Assembly: GCA_039714395.1 (NCBI GenBank)
Contig: JBDLJH010000004.1
Coordinates: 1 to 64,000 of the forward strand
Direction: 5' to 3'
Length of the DNA: 64,000 nt
From: JAPHSX01 sp039714395
GTDB lineage: Bacteria > Pseudomonadota > Gammaproteobacteria > Thiohalomonadales > Thiohalomonadaceae
Made by a program: the position numbers and the translations under genes. The notes below the pieces were generated by a model, which saw only the letters and a program-made list of their open reading frames with translations, was not told the DNA's origin and did no database searches. Within the stretch, counting starts at the first letter, position 1, and the number at the start of each line of letters is the position of its first letter. This document shows positions 1 to 6,939 of this stretch, in pieces.

Positions 1-145
1 GGCATTACCAGTCCCCTTGATGCAAATTAAGTGTGGTCGGCTGTAGGATGGATAGCGGTCGAAGTACCGCATGAAGTAGTTAGTCCGCACCTGGCCGACT
101 CCGGCCCATATCTCTGCTATCCCCCATCCACACCCAGGAGCAGGC

Positions 146-204
146 ATTCAACGTCAAAGCTCAGCCGACCGAAGAGGTAGGTCGGGTTGAGCGCACTGTT
201 ACAT
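146..204 (-). repeat. integron attC-like recombination site (left)
   Basis: Read on the minus strand, this site starts two bases after the stop codon of the lipoprotein gene at 206-796. It has an R''-like box ATGTAAC at 204-198 (one mismatch to RYYYAAC), an L''-like GCGCTCAA, a perfect 6-bp stem CCGACC/GGTCGG around a 9-nt loop, an L'-like TGAGCTTT, and an R' box GTTGAAT at 152-146 that fits GTTRRRY. The two halves are imperfect inverted repeats, as in the folded single-stranded attC that integron integrases recognise. No integrase is visible, so identification rests on structure and on the position right after a stop codon. Confidence 0.62.
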
Positions 205-205
205 T

Positions 206-796
206 TTATTGGTTTAAGACTTTTTTCTTCTCAGCGCTGTATTCTTGCGCTGTAATAAGCCCTTCATCAAACAATTTCTTTAATTCTCGTAGTTTCTGTG
301 CTGTGGATTTGTTTGACGGGGTAGGGCTGGCATTTTTGTTAACAGGTTTTCTGTACGAATCTACAATTTCTGGTGTGTAGTTTATGAGAAGTTTATCAAT
401 AACAGGTCCCATCTTGGACTCAACGCTAGCCCATTTATTTAAGGCTAGGCCGCCTTTACCAGCTAGATGGTACTCAGCATATGCAATTGGATTTATTCCT
501 TGGTAAAGCTGCAATTCAGCATGATGCATGTATGTACCCACATCCCAAGTTTTAAGAGCAGTATAAGTTAAATGGTATTTGCAATGATTTGGTTTTTTTT
601 CCTTATACACCTCTGTAGTAATTCCGTGCCGAATAAACCCTTTTCTTACAACAGGCAAGAAATCTCCCACAATAACTTTGCTGTTATTTTCGATGCAAAC
701 ATGGCTTAACTGTAAGGACGGGTCGGCCTCCTGAACTTTAATGTTAGTACACCCGGCCACTACGATAGCAAAAAACAGTAAAAAGTAATTCTTCAT
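206..796 (-). CDS. Sbal_3080-type lipoprotein with C-terminal SHOCT domain
   Basis: The 196-residue product starts with a lipoprotein signal (about residues 1-16, lipobox VAGC, lipidated Cys16), so it should be membrane anchored outside the cytoplasm. The middle region (about 25-140) is a beta-rich domain resembling Sbal_3080-family lipoproteins, whose function is unknown. The last 30 residues (KLRELKKLFDEGLITAQEYS and following) form a SHOCT domain, a short helical module often found at C-termini and thought to mediate oligomerisation. The gene has a good GGAG ribosome site and lies between two attC-like sites, so it looks like an integron gene cassette. It is more AT-rich than the core genes. 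Confidence 0.75.
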   Translation of the reverse strand: MKNYFLLFFAIVVAGCTNIKVQEADPSLQLSHVCIENNSKVIVGDFLPVVRKGFIRHGITTEVYKEKKPNHCKYHLTYTALKTWDVGTYMHHAELQLYQGINPIAYAEYHLAGKGGLALNKWASVESKMGPVIDKLLINYTPEIVDSYRKPVNKNASPTPSNKSTAQKLRELKKLFDEGLITAQEYSAEKKKVLNQ

Positions 797-829
797 TGTT
801 TTCTCCGTTTTATGATGCTCTCTTTGTAA

Positions 830-905
830 ATATAACGTTTGAACTTAGCCGCCGCATTCAGCGGTGGACTTCCTTCATTTCCGTAGACACTCATGTGCTT
901 AGCCC
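830..905 (-). repeat. attC-like site, degenerate R'' box
   Basis: On the minus strand this follows the stop codon of the gene at 908-1342 and precedes the lipoprotein gene. The R' end is AACGTTATAT, with GTTATAT at 836-830, identical to the R' end of the site at 50876-50938. The L' region is GTTCAAACG. The opposite end is poor: GGCTAAG stands where RYYYAAC is expected. A central imperfect hairpin (CCACCGC/GCGGCGG) lies between. It is probably a real but decayed attC; its position between a stop codon and the next start, about 34 bases from the ATG, supports this. Confidence 0.45.
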
Positions 906-907
906 CA

Positions 908-1342
908 TCACCTGATCGCATACATGGGCTTGTAGTCAGTATGACGCAGCAACCCTTTAATTACTCGCAACATCATCCATAGTGCCGTAACAACCGATAC
1001 AATAGTATGCGCAAGCCAGTGGACCGCGAGCACTGCAAAAATCTCCTCAAATCCGGCAGCTGATGAAGTCATTGTGACCACTGCCTCATAACCTATCCAC
1101 CCCAGTAACGCCAGCATTGATAACAGAAGAATACTTGCAGTGCGACGTTGCCACCGTAGGTGCGTGATGTGTATATCGCTGTCCGAATTCTTAATTTGAG
1201 CCGCGGTAAAGAATATCGATATAACTGCCAGGACGAGGCCTAGCACCCCCAGGTGAAGCAGCGTCAACACAGCTGCCCCACCTACGATCACATACCCAGT
1301 AACCACACCATGAGAATTGCCTTTTTGTTGCGCTGAACTCAT
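908..1342 (-). CDS. small multi-pass membrane protein, paralogue of the next gene
   Basis: This 144-residue protein is very hydrophobic, with likely membrane helices near residues 15-45, 68-90 and 97-125 joined by a charged loop (KNSDSDIHITHLRWQRRT). Its tail RVIKGLLRHTDYKPMY closely matches RVVKGFLSLNNQKPMY in the neighbour at 1410-1781, and both have a HxRW motif before the second membrane segment, so the two are diverged paralogues. The layout resembles DUF4870-type small membrane proteins. A strong GGGAGG ribosome site supports the ATG at 1342. Function unknown. The gene ends at an attC-like site. Confidence 0.7.
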   Translation of the reverse strand: MSSAQQKGNSHGVVTGYVIVGGAAVLTLLHLGVLGLVLAVISIFFTAAQIKNSDSDIHITHLRWQRRTASILLLSMLALLGWIGYEAVVTMTSSAAGFEEIFAVLAVHWLAHTIVSVVTALWMMLRVIKGLLRHTDYKPMYAIR

Positions 1343-1361
1343 TAGCCGCCCTCCCTAATAG

Positions 1362-1390
1362 TAAAAAAGGGGGCTATTAAAGCCCCCCTT
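1362..1390 (-). terminator. Rho-independent terminator of the 1410-1781 gene
   Basis: On the minus strand an AAGGGGGGCT/AGCCCCCTT stem with a short TTAATA-type loop is followed directly by a run of T. It lies just after the 1410-1781 gene and before the 908-1342 gene, so the two paralogues are probably not simply co-transcribed. Confidence 0.75.
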
Positions 1391-1409
1391 CAATAAAGCC
1401 TTTGTGAAA

Positions 1410-1781
1410 TCAGACTCCAGCCGTGTCCGTAGCCACCTGACCCAGTTGCTCATACATCGGCTTCTGGTTGTTAAGCGAAAGGAAACCCTTAACCACGCGG
1501 TAGATATACCAAATGTACAGCACAACCATGGCCGGCCATAACAGCAGGTTTACGACAGGGATAAACATCACCACAAGAGCGACAATGGTCCACACCACTG
1601 AAAACAGGACAGTGCGGAGCATCCAGCGGTGATGAGATTCCACCCAGGTACCCTGCGCGTCACCGCGTTTAACAAAATTAACGATTAGCCCAATAAGTGT
1701 AGCGATAGGGATCAACATACCAATCCCGTAGGCAATATAAGCGATAAGCGCGCCATTTTTAACTTGTTCTTCTGTCGCCAT
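1410..1781 (-). CDS. DUF4870-like small membrane protein
   Basis: The 123-residue product has likely membrane helices at about 10-38, 55-75 and 76-100. It carries the pattern seen in DUF4870/TM2-like small proteins: a first hydrophobic hairpin, a charged stretch (KRGDAQGTWVESHHRWMLRT), then a helical hairpin and RVVKGFLSLNNQKPMY. The last motif is shared with the neighbouring paralogue at 908-1342. The start is supported by a GGAGAG ribosome site. No catalytic residues are evident and the function is unknown. Confidence 0.75.
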   Translation of the reverse strand: MATEEQVKNGALIAYIAYGIGMLIPIATLIGLIVNFVKRGDAQGTWVESHHRWMLRTVLFSVVWTIVALVVMFIPVVNLLLWPAMVVLYIWYIYRVVKGFLSLNNQKPMYEQLGQVATDTAGV

Positions 1782-1839
1782 GTGTTCTCTCCATGTGTTG
1801 TTGTTTAAAGGTTCTGGTAATTTTATTGTTGACCCGTAT

Positions 1840-2593
1840 TTACCTGGCTATAGTGAATAGTAATGCACCAAACTGCGGCCCCCACATATACATATCTTCA
1901 ATATCTTTGCCTTCTTGTTTCTTTTCATCCTCGATCACACCGTCATTTACAAGTTGCTTACGGACAGCATCGACCGACTCTAGTCGGTTAAATTATCTAT
2001 TTTAGAGTCGATTTTAAACTCGTGGTTGTAGTGAACGATAGGCGCAAGCCCTCTGCTGCCGCTCTAAGGCATCCATGATTTTTGAGTGCAAAGAAAAGTT
2101 TTCTGTCAGCTAAAATAATCCATGGAATCATGGATGTAGCTAATTTTTCACAAGCTCTAGATGCAAGCGCTGCACCCATCTGCCCACTGCGCTGCAAAGA
2201 CCTGACTAGGCTGCTGCTGTTGACCAGCCAATATGCAACATAGTTCAATACGGATACTACCGTCACCTGTATTACTTCCTTGTTATTATTAATTAGGGAG
2301 ATAATATACAATCAATCTTCATCAAAATACACACATTTTTAATGTGTATTACGGCTGCAATGTCCGCTTATTTGTCCATTAGGTTAATGCTCCAGGATGA
2401 ATGGTCTAAGCGTTATGCCGGAACCAAGGCATAGGTGTTCTACTCATCAAGTTCATGGGATGCTTCAAACGTGCCGCATCTTCTCCATCACTCGTTTACG
2501 CTCACAATTACGTATCTGCAGACGGCATCGCCTATCGGGGACTAACCGCCCCCGCTTCGCTCTCCATGGCGGTCAGCGTAAGTAGGATCCGTT
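1840..2593. other. gene-poor stretch with a short ORF remnant
   Basis: No convincing complete gene is present. On the minus strand, an open frame of about 50 codons ends at 1840-1842 and encodes ESVDAVRKQLVNDGVIEDEK followed by KQEGKDIEDMYMWGPQFG. It looks protein-like but has no start codon before an upstream stop, so it may be a broken gene end. Open frames at 1997-2311 (TTG start) and 2397-2585 have odd composition and no ribosome site. The right end holds one copy of the imperfect repeat described at 2468-2577. Confidence 0.4.
2468..2577. repeat. imperfect repeat, copy A, left of the par-like operon
   Basis: This copy begins with AACGTGCCGC, contains CTGCAGACGGCATC and CTATCG, and ends with an ACCGCC...GGCGGT inverted repeat followed by CAGC. 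The same blocks occur in the same order and orientation at 4485-4573, with an extra stretch of about 18 bases in this copy. The pair brackets the two-gene actin-like operon. It may be a remnant of a mobile element end or a non-coding repeat of the original plasmid. Confidence 0.6.
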
Positions 2594-3280
2594 TTAACCT
2601 TTTTTACTGTCAACTTGCCCGATGAATTCCTCCCAGCTAGGGATAATGCCCGCAGGTATCTTTCCATAATATTCTTGGGGTTCCTCACTTTCAGCAGTGA
2701 GCTCATGACCCTCCTCTTCCATTAGCGGTATGCTATGTGATGATACTGGAGACGCGACTTGTGCAAACTTCTTTTGCGCATGTTCCGTTGATGGCGAACT
2801 CGGGACGGTATCACTTTGTTTCTCGTTAGAATGCATATTTATCAGCCGCTCAGTAAAAAGCGCGGACCCTGTCTGCTGGAACTCAAACTTTTGAGCAAAG
2901 TTTCCGCCAGCCTCATTAAATACTTCCTCAATCCTGATATACAACGAGCCAGCCTCAGCTAGCCATTGACCGCGCTGGATTGGACTCAGTCCCTTGAAAA
3001 GCGAATGTAGAGCAGGCTGTTGCATGCAATTAAATTGCAGATCATAGCTATGAAAAGATTCAGCATCAGGACCAAATAATGGGGCGACCTGATCATAGCA
3101 GCCAACAAAAAGTCTTGACTGCATCATTTCGATATCATGAAGAAATCGCAATATGGCTGCAGTCCGCAACCACTCACCACGTTCTTTCATATTCATGGGT
3201 TCGAACCGATGTACCAATTTCAAACCTGGCGGTGTGGTGGCAACCTTCATATTTACACGCATATGCTTACGTGATGCCAT
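2594..3280 (-). CDS. putative partner of the ParM-like ATPase (partition adaptor candidate)
   Basis: The 228-residue protein is encoded directly downstream of the ParM-like gene with a 45-bp gap and a strong AGGAG ribosome site. The first 25 residues are basic (MASRKHMRVNMKVATTPPGLK). A central helical region (about 30-135) is rich in aromatic residues, and the last 85 residues are polar, acidic and low in complexity. In type II partition operons the gene after parM encodes the DNA-binding adaptor ParR/StbB. Position and the basic N-terminus fit that role, but I recognise no ribbon-helix-helix signature, so the function is inference from context. Confidence 0.5.
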   Translation of the reverse strand: MASRKHMRVNMKVATTPPGLKLVHRFEPMNMKERGEWLRTAAILRFLHDIEMMQSRLFVGCYDQVAPLFGPDAESFHSYDLQFNCMQQPALHSLFKGLSPIQRGQWLAEAGSLYIRIEEVFNEAGGNFAQKFEFQQTGSALFTERLINMHSNEKQSDTVPSSPSTEHAQKKFAQVASPVSSHSIPLMEEEGHELTAESEEPQEYYGKIPAGIIPSWEEFIGQVDSKKG

Positions 3281-3325
3281 GATTTATCTCCTCTGGTTTG
3301 TTTGATGTTGCGGTATTTTTGTGCG

Positions 3326-4390
3326 CTATTTGCTCACGTAGCGCATAAGTTTGTACATTGCGATAGCGTTGACATAGAGCGGGTTGTCCGCAACTTCCTG
3401 ACGTTTGAACAAAGGTGCCTCTTCAAGTTGCTGCTGGAAGTCCCGGTACGCACCACCAAACAGCTTTATCTCAGCAAGCTCATTTCCGAGACCAAAAATT
3501 CGTTTGGCTTCATCACGAATGTGCTCCAGTACAGAAGCTTTCGCCTCATTAACCGATTTGGACACACGAATACTCTTGCCATAGATAAGCACGGTTCCTG
3601 TGTTAAGTGCGGAATCAATCATGTTGTCAGACGCATCAGCCAAATCGAACTCGTTAATCAGTCGTCCGCCTACTTGCTTGCGCACATCCAGCATGCCGGC
3701 ATTGATCGACCCTGAGCGCTCAAGGTCCACTTGGCCGCCCTCGACGACCGAGAGGCTCGTGGTCCGTCCACCGATATCGATGAACCCCATAGGAATACTG
3801 TGAAGCCCTTTGCTTATATGAACTTGGCCGCCCACTTTCTCTTCGATAACGAAGTGGTACCAGGCAATTTGCCCCTCAGGGCAGACATTGTGCTCGATGA
3901 TATCGACAGGTTTGGTGTTGCCACCATAACTCGGTGCGGCTGACAGCAACTCAATATCGCCCTGAAGATTATTGATCTTCTTCTCGATAAGTTGCTCGTT
4001 AACCTCACCGTTGAGTCCCTTATAGTAGAGACGAATAGGCAATCCGGACGCCAACTTGACGCGCTTACCACCAAATCCGGCAGCATGTAGCGAGTGATGG
4101 CTCATTACACGATTGAGATTGGAAACAGGATATTCATCAAACATAGTCGACTCACCGCTCACCTCGCCAGCGCTGTAGGTAACGTCCCCGACCCGGAATT
4201 CACTGATCTCCGGTGAATTGCCAGCCATCCCTATCACTCTGGACGGGCCGGTGCGAACACGGCTTGGAATACAGAACAGCGTACCATTTGGACCCGCTAT
4301 CTTGGTGTTATAGAAACCGTCATCCATCCCCAGTTGGATAGCTTGCTCTTCCAGGGTGTCTTCTTGTGTCTTGCTCGCGGTAGCGGACAT
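3326..4390 (-). CDS. ParM/StbA-family actin-like ATPase
   Basis: This protein of about 354 residues has the actin fold signatures. Phosphate-1 loop is GMDDGFYNTKIA near the N-terminus, phosphate-2 loop is MGFIDIGGRTTSLSVVEGG in the middle, and an adenosine motif EIKLFGGAY lies near the C-terminus. ParM-type proteins polymerise on ATP and push plasmid copies apart. I place the start at 4390 (MSATASK), because AAAGGAGC sits 7 bases before that ATG but only 1 base before the ATG at 4396. The downstream gene is a likely adaptor. Presence on a tRNA-linked island suggests an integrated plasmid or an ICE that uses segregation while excised. Confidence 0.85.
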   Translation of the reverse strand: MSATASKTQEDTLEEQAIQLGMDDGFYNTKIAGPNGTLFCIPSRVRTGPSRVIGMAGNSPEISEFRVGDVTYSAGEVSGESTMFDEYPVSNLNRVMSHHSLHAAGFGGKRVKLASGLPIRLYYKGLNGEVNEQLIEKKINNLQGDIELLSAAPSYGGNTKPVDIIEHNVCPEGQIAWYHFVIEEKVGGQVHISKGLHSIPMGFIDIGGRTTSLSVVEGGQVDLERSGSINAGMLDVRKQVGGRLINEFDLADASDNMIDSALNTGTVLIYGKSIRVSKSVNEAKASVLEHIRDEAKRIFGLGNELAEIKLFGGAYRDFQQQLEEAPLFKRQEVADNPLYVNAIAMYKLMRYVSK

Positions 4391-4484
4391 GGTCATGCTC
4401 CTTTTCTATGATTCAGTTATCTTCTAAATCATTTTAAGAGCAAACGTTGGGATACGTTAATAGGGAATTTATGTTAACGAGTCG

Positions 4485-4573
4485 AACGTGCCGCGACCCC
4501 ACTCACACTCTGCAGACGGCATCATCTATCGTGGGAGGTTACCGCCTTCGCTTTGCCTTCTATGGCGGTCAGC
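4485..4573. repeat. imperfect repeat, copy B, right of the par-like operon
   Basis: This matches 2468-2577: GAACGTGCCGC, then CTGCAGACGGCATC, CTATCG, ACCGCC and TATGGCGGTCAGC in the same order and orientation. Identity is high in the last 65 bases and lower in the first 25. Confidence 0.6.
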
Positions 4574-4978
4574 AAATGAGATTGGGGGTATGCCGCCAAT
4601 TCTTGTAGACGCAGCGGATATATTTTTTTTAAGGTGTCGAGTGTGTGGATGATAGTGCCCTACACCACCCCATAATCTCTTTGCGCCCTTGGTACGAAAG
4701 ATCGCGAGCAACAAACCAACATCCAGATCAATCCACGAGGACTCATCAATATGACGCAGGGAGAGACCTGCCCTTATTTCTCTCTCCTAGTGATCCCTCA
4801 TTTAATCGTCCTTCGCAATTAGTACCGATATCTATATATATGGAAGTTCAATTCCTTTTTTTAACTCATATTTTTATCAAAGATTTACAAAAATCATCCT
4901 CTTATCGCCTTTCGCATATATTCCTAGCAACAAAACTTTGAATAATTTCTGAATAAGCAAAAAAACCGCTTAACGAAT

Positions 4979-5008
4979 TTGCTTTCCTGCCCTTATCCTG
5001 AATATAGC
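4979..5008 (+). promoter_or_regulatory. candidate sigma-70 promoter of the excisionase-integrase module
   Basis: TTGCTT at 4979-4984 and TATAGC at 5003-5008 are separated by 18 bases and lie just ahead of the ATG at 5025, which has AGGGGA as its ribosome site. Sequence match only. Confidence 0.35.
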
Positions 5009-5024
5009 TTCAGGGGACAAAGCA

Positions 5025-5393
5025 ATGAAGCAGGCAACACAACTACTGTTTCTACCACGTGTTATACGGTTACGGGACGCTTCGATGTATCTCGGCATGG
5101 ATTGTAACCGTTTTAACACTGAAGTCAGACCATCCGTCACCGAAATTCCGATTGGCCAGCAGGGTGTTGGATTTGACCGCCTTGATCTGGACGCCTGGTT
5201 GGAGGATCATGAATCTCGCAACGGGCGTCCCTGTCTGTTAAGAGGAGAAAAGACATGGGACGCAAAAAAACACCGGGGCTCATCAAACGTACAGGCATCT
5301 GGCACGTCGATAAACACATCGAAGGTCGGAGAGTTTGCCAAAGCATTGGAACAGATAGCCTTGAAGAGGCAGAACGCTACCTCGCAAGGTTGA
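5025..5393 (+). CDS. small HTH (AlpA/excisionase-like) protein overlapping integrase
   Basis: The 122-residue frame begins with a winged-helix-like segment: RLRDASMYLGMDCNRFNTEV, then GVGFDRLDLDAWLEDHESRN. This is the pattern of small excisionase/AlpA-type regulators encoded just before tyrosine integrases. The remaining 50 residues (GEKTWDAKKHRGSSNVQASG and following) are polar. The last 139 bases overlap the integrase gene in another frame, an unusually long overlap. The upstream AGGGGA ribosome site supports the start. It probably directs excision or controls integrase expression; the function is inferred from family and position. Confidence 0.65.
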   Translation: MKQATQLLFLPRVIRLRDASMYLGMDCNRFNTEVRPSVTEIPIGQQGVGFDRLDLDAWLEDHESRNGRPCLLRGEKTWDAKKHRGSSNVQASGTSINTSKVGEFAKALEQIALKRQNATSQG

Positions 5394-6337
5394 TGGAGCA
5401 AGTTCGGCAAGCAACACTGTACGGTGTACGCCCCAAAAGAACGTTTGAGCAGGCAGCGGCAAAATTTGTGCTGGAAAATAAGCACAAGCGAAGTTTGAAT
5501 AGCGACATTGGTCGCATCAAACTGCTGATGCCATATATAGGCAATTATGCAATAGACATGATTCACTTAGGTACATTACAACCCTGGATCGAAAAACGCC
5601 GCAAGGAAGGGGCAGCCGCTGGCACAATCAATCACGGTTTAAAGGTGGTCAGGCGCATTCTAAATCTGGCTTCCTCTGAATGGATTGACGAAAACGGTAT
5701 GACATGGCTGCATGCAGCACCCAAGATCAAGCTTCTACCGGATACCAATAAGCGACAGCCTTATCCGCTTACCTGGGCCGAACAGGATGACTTGTTCAGG
5801 GAGCTGCCCTCGCATCTTGCAGAGATGGCGTTATTTGCTGTCAACACTGGTTGCCGTGATAGTGAAATTTGTCATCTTCGCTGGGAATGGGAGATCAAGG
5901 TACCGGAACTCGGCACCTCGGTTTTCATCATTCCGGGAAGTATGGTGAAGAATAGCGATGATCGTCTCGTGGTGCTTAACCGCATTGCCTTGTCAGTTGT
6001 TGAGGCACGACGTGGTATCAACCCTGTCCACGTTTTTACCTACAAGGACAAACCGGTACTGCGGATGCTCAACAGTGCCTGGTTAAGGGCGAGGAAGAAG
6101 ATCGGACTTCCCATGGTTCGGGTTCATGACCTGAAACACACCTTTGGAAGACGTCTTCGGGCCCTGGGGATCAGTTTTGAAGATCGCCAGGATTTGCTGG
6201 GACACCGTTCCGGGCGGATTACGACGCACTACTCTGCTGCAGAGCTAACCAAGCTTATCGAAGCGGCGGAAAGTGTGTGTAACCGTGAGGATAAGAGACC
6301 AGAGCTGGTGATTTTGCGAGGACTTAATCTAGGTTAA
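5255..6337 (+). CDS. tyrosine recombinase (phage-type integrase)
   Basis: This 360-residue site-specific recombinase has an N-terminal arm-binding region (MGRKKTPGLIKRTGIWHVDK), a SAM-like core-binding domain (about 65-150) and a C-terminal catalytic domain. Visible catalytic elements are the first Arg in NTGCRDSEICHLRW, HDLKHTFGRRL (the H-x-x-R-like box, here with Lys), LLGHRSG and the nucleophile Tyr in THYSAAEL. A GAGGAG ribosome site lies 7 bases before the ATG, inside the upstream HTH gene. It points toward tRNA-Phe, whose 3' end begins 65 bases beyond the stop, which is the usual insertion site for such enzymes. Confidence 0.9.
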   Translation: MGRKKTPGLIKRTGIWHVDKHIEGRRVCQSIGTDSLEEAERYLARLMEQVRQATLYGVRPKRTFEQAAAKFVLENKHKRSLNSDIGRIKLLMPYIGNYAIDMIHLGTLQPWIEKRRKEGAAAGTINHGLKVVRRILNLASSEWIDENGMTWLHAAPKIKLLPDTNKRQPYPLTWAEQDDLFRELPSHLAEMALFAVNTGCRDSEICHLRWEWEIKVPELGTSVFIIPGSMVKNSDDRLVVLNRIALSVVEARRGINPVHVFTYKDKPVLRMLNSAWLRARKKIGLPMVRVHDLKHTFGRRLRALGISFEDRQDLLGHRSGRITTHYSAAELTKLIEAAESVCNREDKRPELVILRGLNLG

Positions 6338-6366
6338 GTCCCGCAAATCTCCCGCAAAAGAAAATG

Positions 6367-6394
6367 GGGTTAGTGGCTACTTACCACCTAACCC
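6367..6394 (+). terminator. hairpin after the integrase gene
   Basis: GGGTTAGTGG and CCACCTAACCC form a 10-bp stem with one bulge around CTACTTA. It is followed only by TTTG, so it may be a weak terminator or an inverted arm site next to the tRNA-Phe attachment site. Confidence 0.4.
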
Positions 6395-6402
6395 TTTGAA
6401 GA

Positions 6403-6478
6403 TGGTGGCCGGGGACGGAATCGAACCGCCGACACGAGGATTTTCAATCCTCTGCTCTACCGACTGAGCTACCCGGCC
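6403..6478 (-). tRNA. tRNA-Phe (GAA)
   Basis: A complete 76-nt cloverleaf on the minus strand. The acceptor stem is GGCCGGG/CCCCGGCC-like, the D arm GCTCAGTCGGTAGAGC, the anticodon loop TTGAAAA with anticodon GAA, and the T arm has GGTTCGAATCC. CCA is encoded. Its 3' end faces the integrase, so this is the probable attB gene of the island on the left. I found no second copy of the 3' segment inside the window. Confidence 0.95.
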
Positions 6479-6545
6479 TTGAAGGGCGCTCATTTAAGCG
6501 TTTGCGGCGCCCGAAGTCAAGCGCCACAACACAAAAATGGCAAAA

Positions 6546-6806
6546 TCAGTTGGCTGGTGGGGTAAAGTCTGCGCCATCACCAAACAAAAATTTCTCCATC
6601 TCATTTTCCAGCATCTCACGGTGTTTGGGATCAATGGGAGTGAGGCGATACTCGTTGATCAACATGGTCTGCTGACGTAACCATGCCTGCCAGGCCTCCG
6701 CAGAGATATTCTCAAAGATACGCTTGCCCTTCTCACCGGGATAAGGCTGACGCTCCAGCCCCTCGGCCTCTTTTCCCAACTTCACACACTGCACCATACG
6801 GCTCAT
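6546..6806 (-). CDS. yggX: Fe(II)-trafficking protein YggX
   Basis: The 86-residue protein matches YggX along its whole length: VQCVKLGKEAEGLERQPYPG with the conserved Cys7, then KRIFENISAEAWQAWLRQQT and LINEYRLTPIDPKHREMLE. The family is cytosolic, protects iron-sulfur clusters from oxidation and helps handle labile iron. It follows mutY, itself an iron-sulfur enzyme, on the same strand with a 133-bp gap; mutY-yggX adjacency is common in gammaproteobacteria. Confidence 0.95.
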   Translation of the reverse strand: MSRMVQCVKLGKEAEGLERQPYPGEKGKRIFENISAEAWQAWLRQQTMLINEYRLTPIDPKHREMLENEMEKFLFGDGADFTPPAN

Positions 6807-6939
6807 TAGATACTCCTGATTACTGATTCGTTACTTCTCAACATCACTACGACTGAGAAGAAGAGTCGGATTTATACCAAAGTGCGGGGCGGCTTGCCAA
6901 TTTTCTGTCTTCCGCTCAACACAACGTGAATCGAGCGAC

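Larger units (their letters stand above)
4397..5024. other. non-coding stretch between par-like operon and integrase module
   Basis: About 630 bases hold no convincing gene. It contains the promoter region of the leftward par-like operon, copy B of the imperfect repeat at 4485-4573, and an AT-rich stretch from about 4800 with several A/T tracts. Type II partition centromeres usually lie upstream of parM as short direct repeats; I see loosely related ACGTT/GTTAA words at 4445-4480 but no clean repeat array. Confidence 0.4.

Noticed and set aside
1997..2311. 104-codon frame on the minus strand
   Set aside because: TTG start, no ribosome site and low-information sequence; kept only as part of the gene-poor stretch.
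2397..2585. 62-codon frame on the plus strand
   Set aside because: It coincides with copy A of the imperfect repeat, and the matching region at copy B does not keep the frame.
4645..4941. 98-codon frame on the plus strand
   Set aside because: No ribosome site, Ser/His/Pro-rich composition, and it ends in an AT-rich tract; probably chance.
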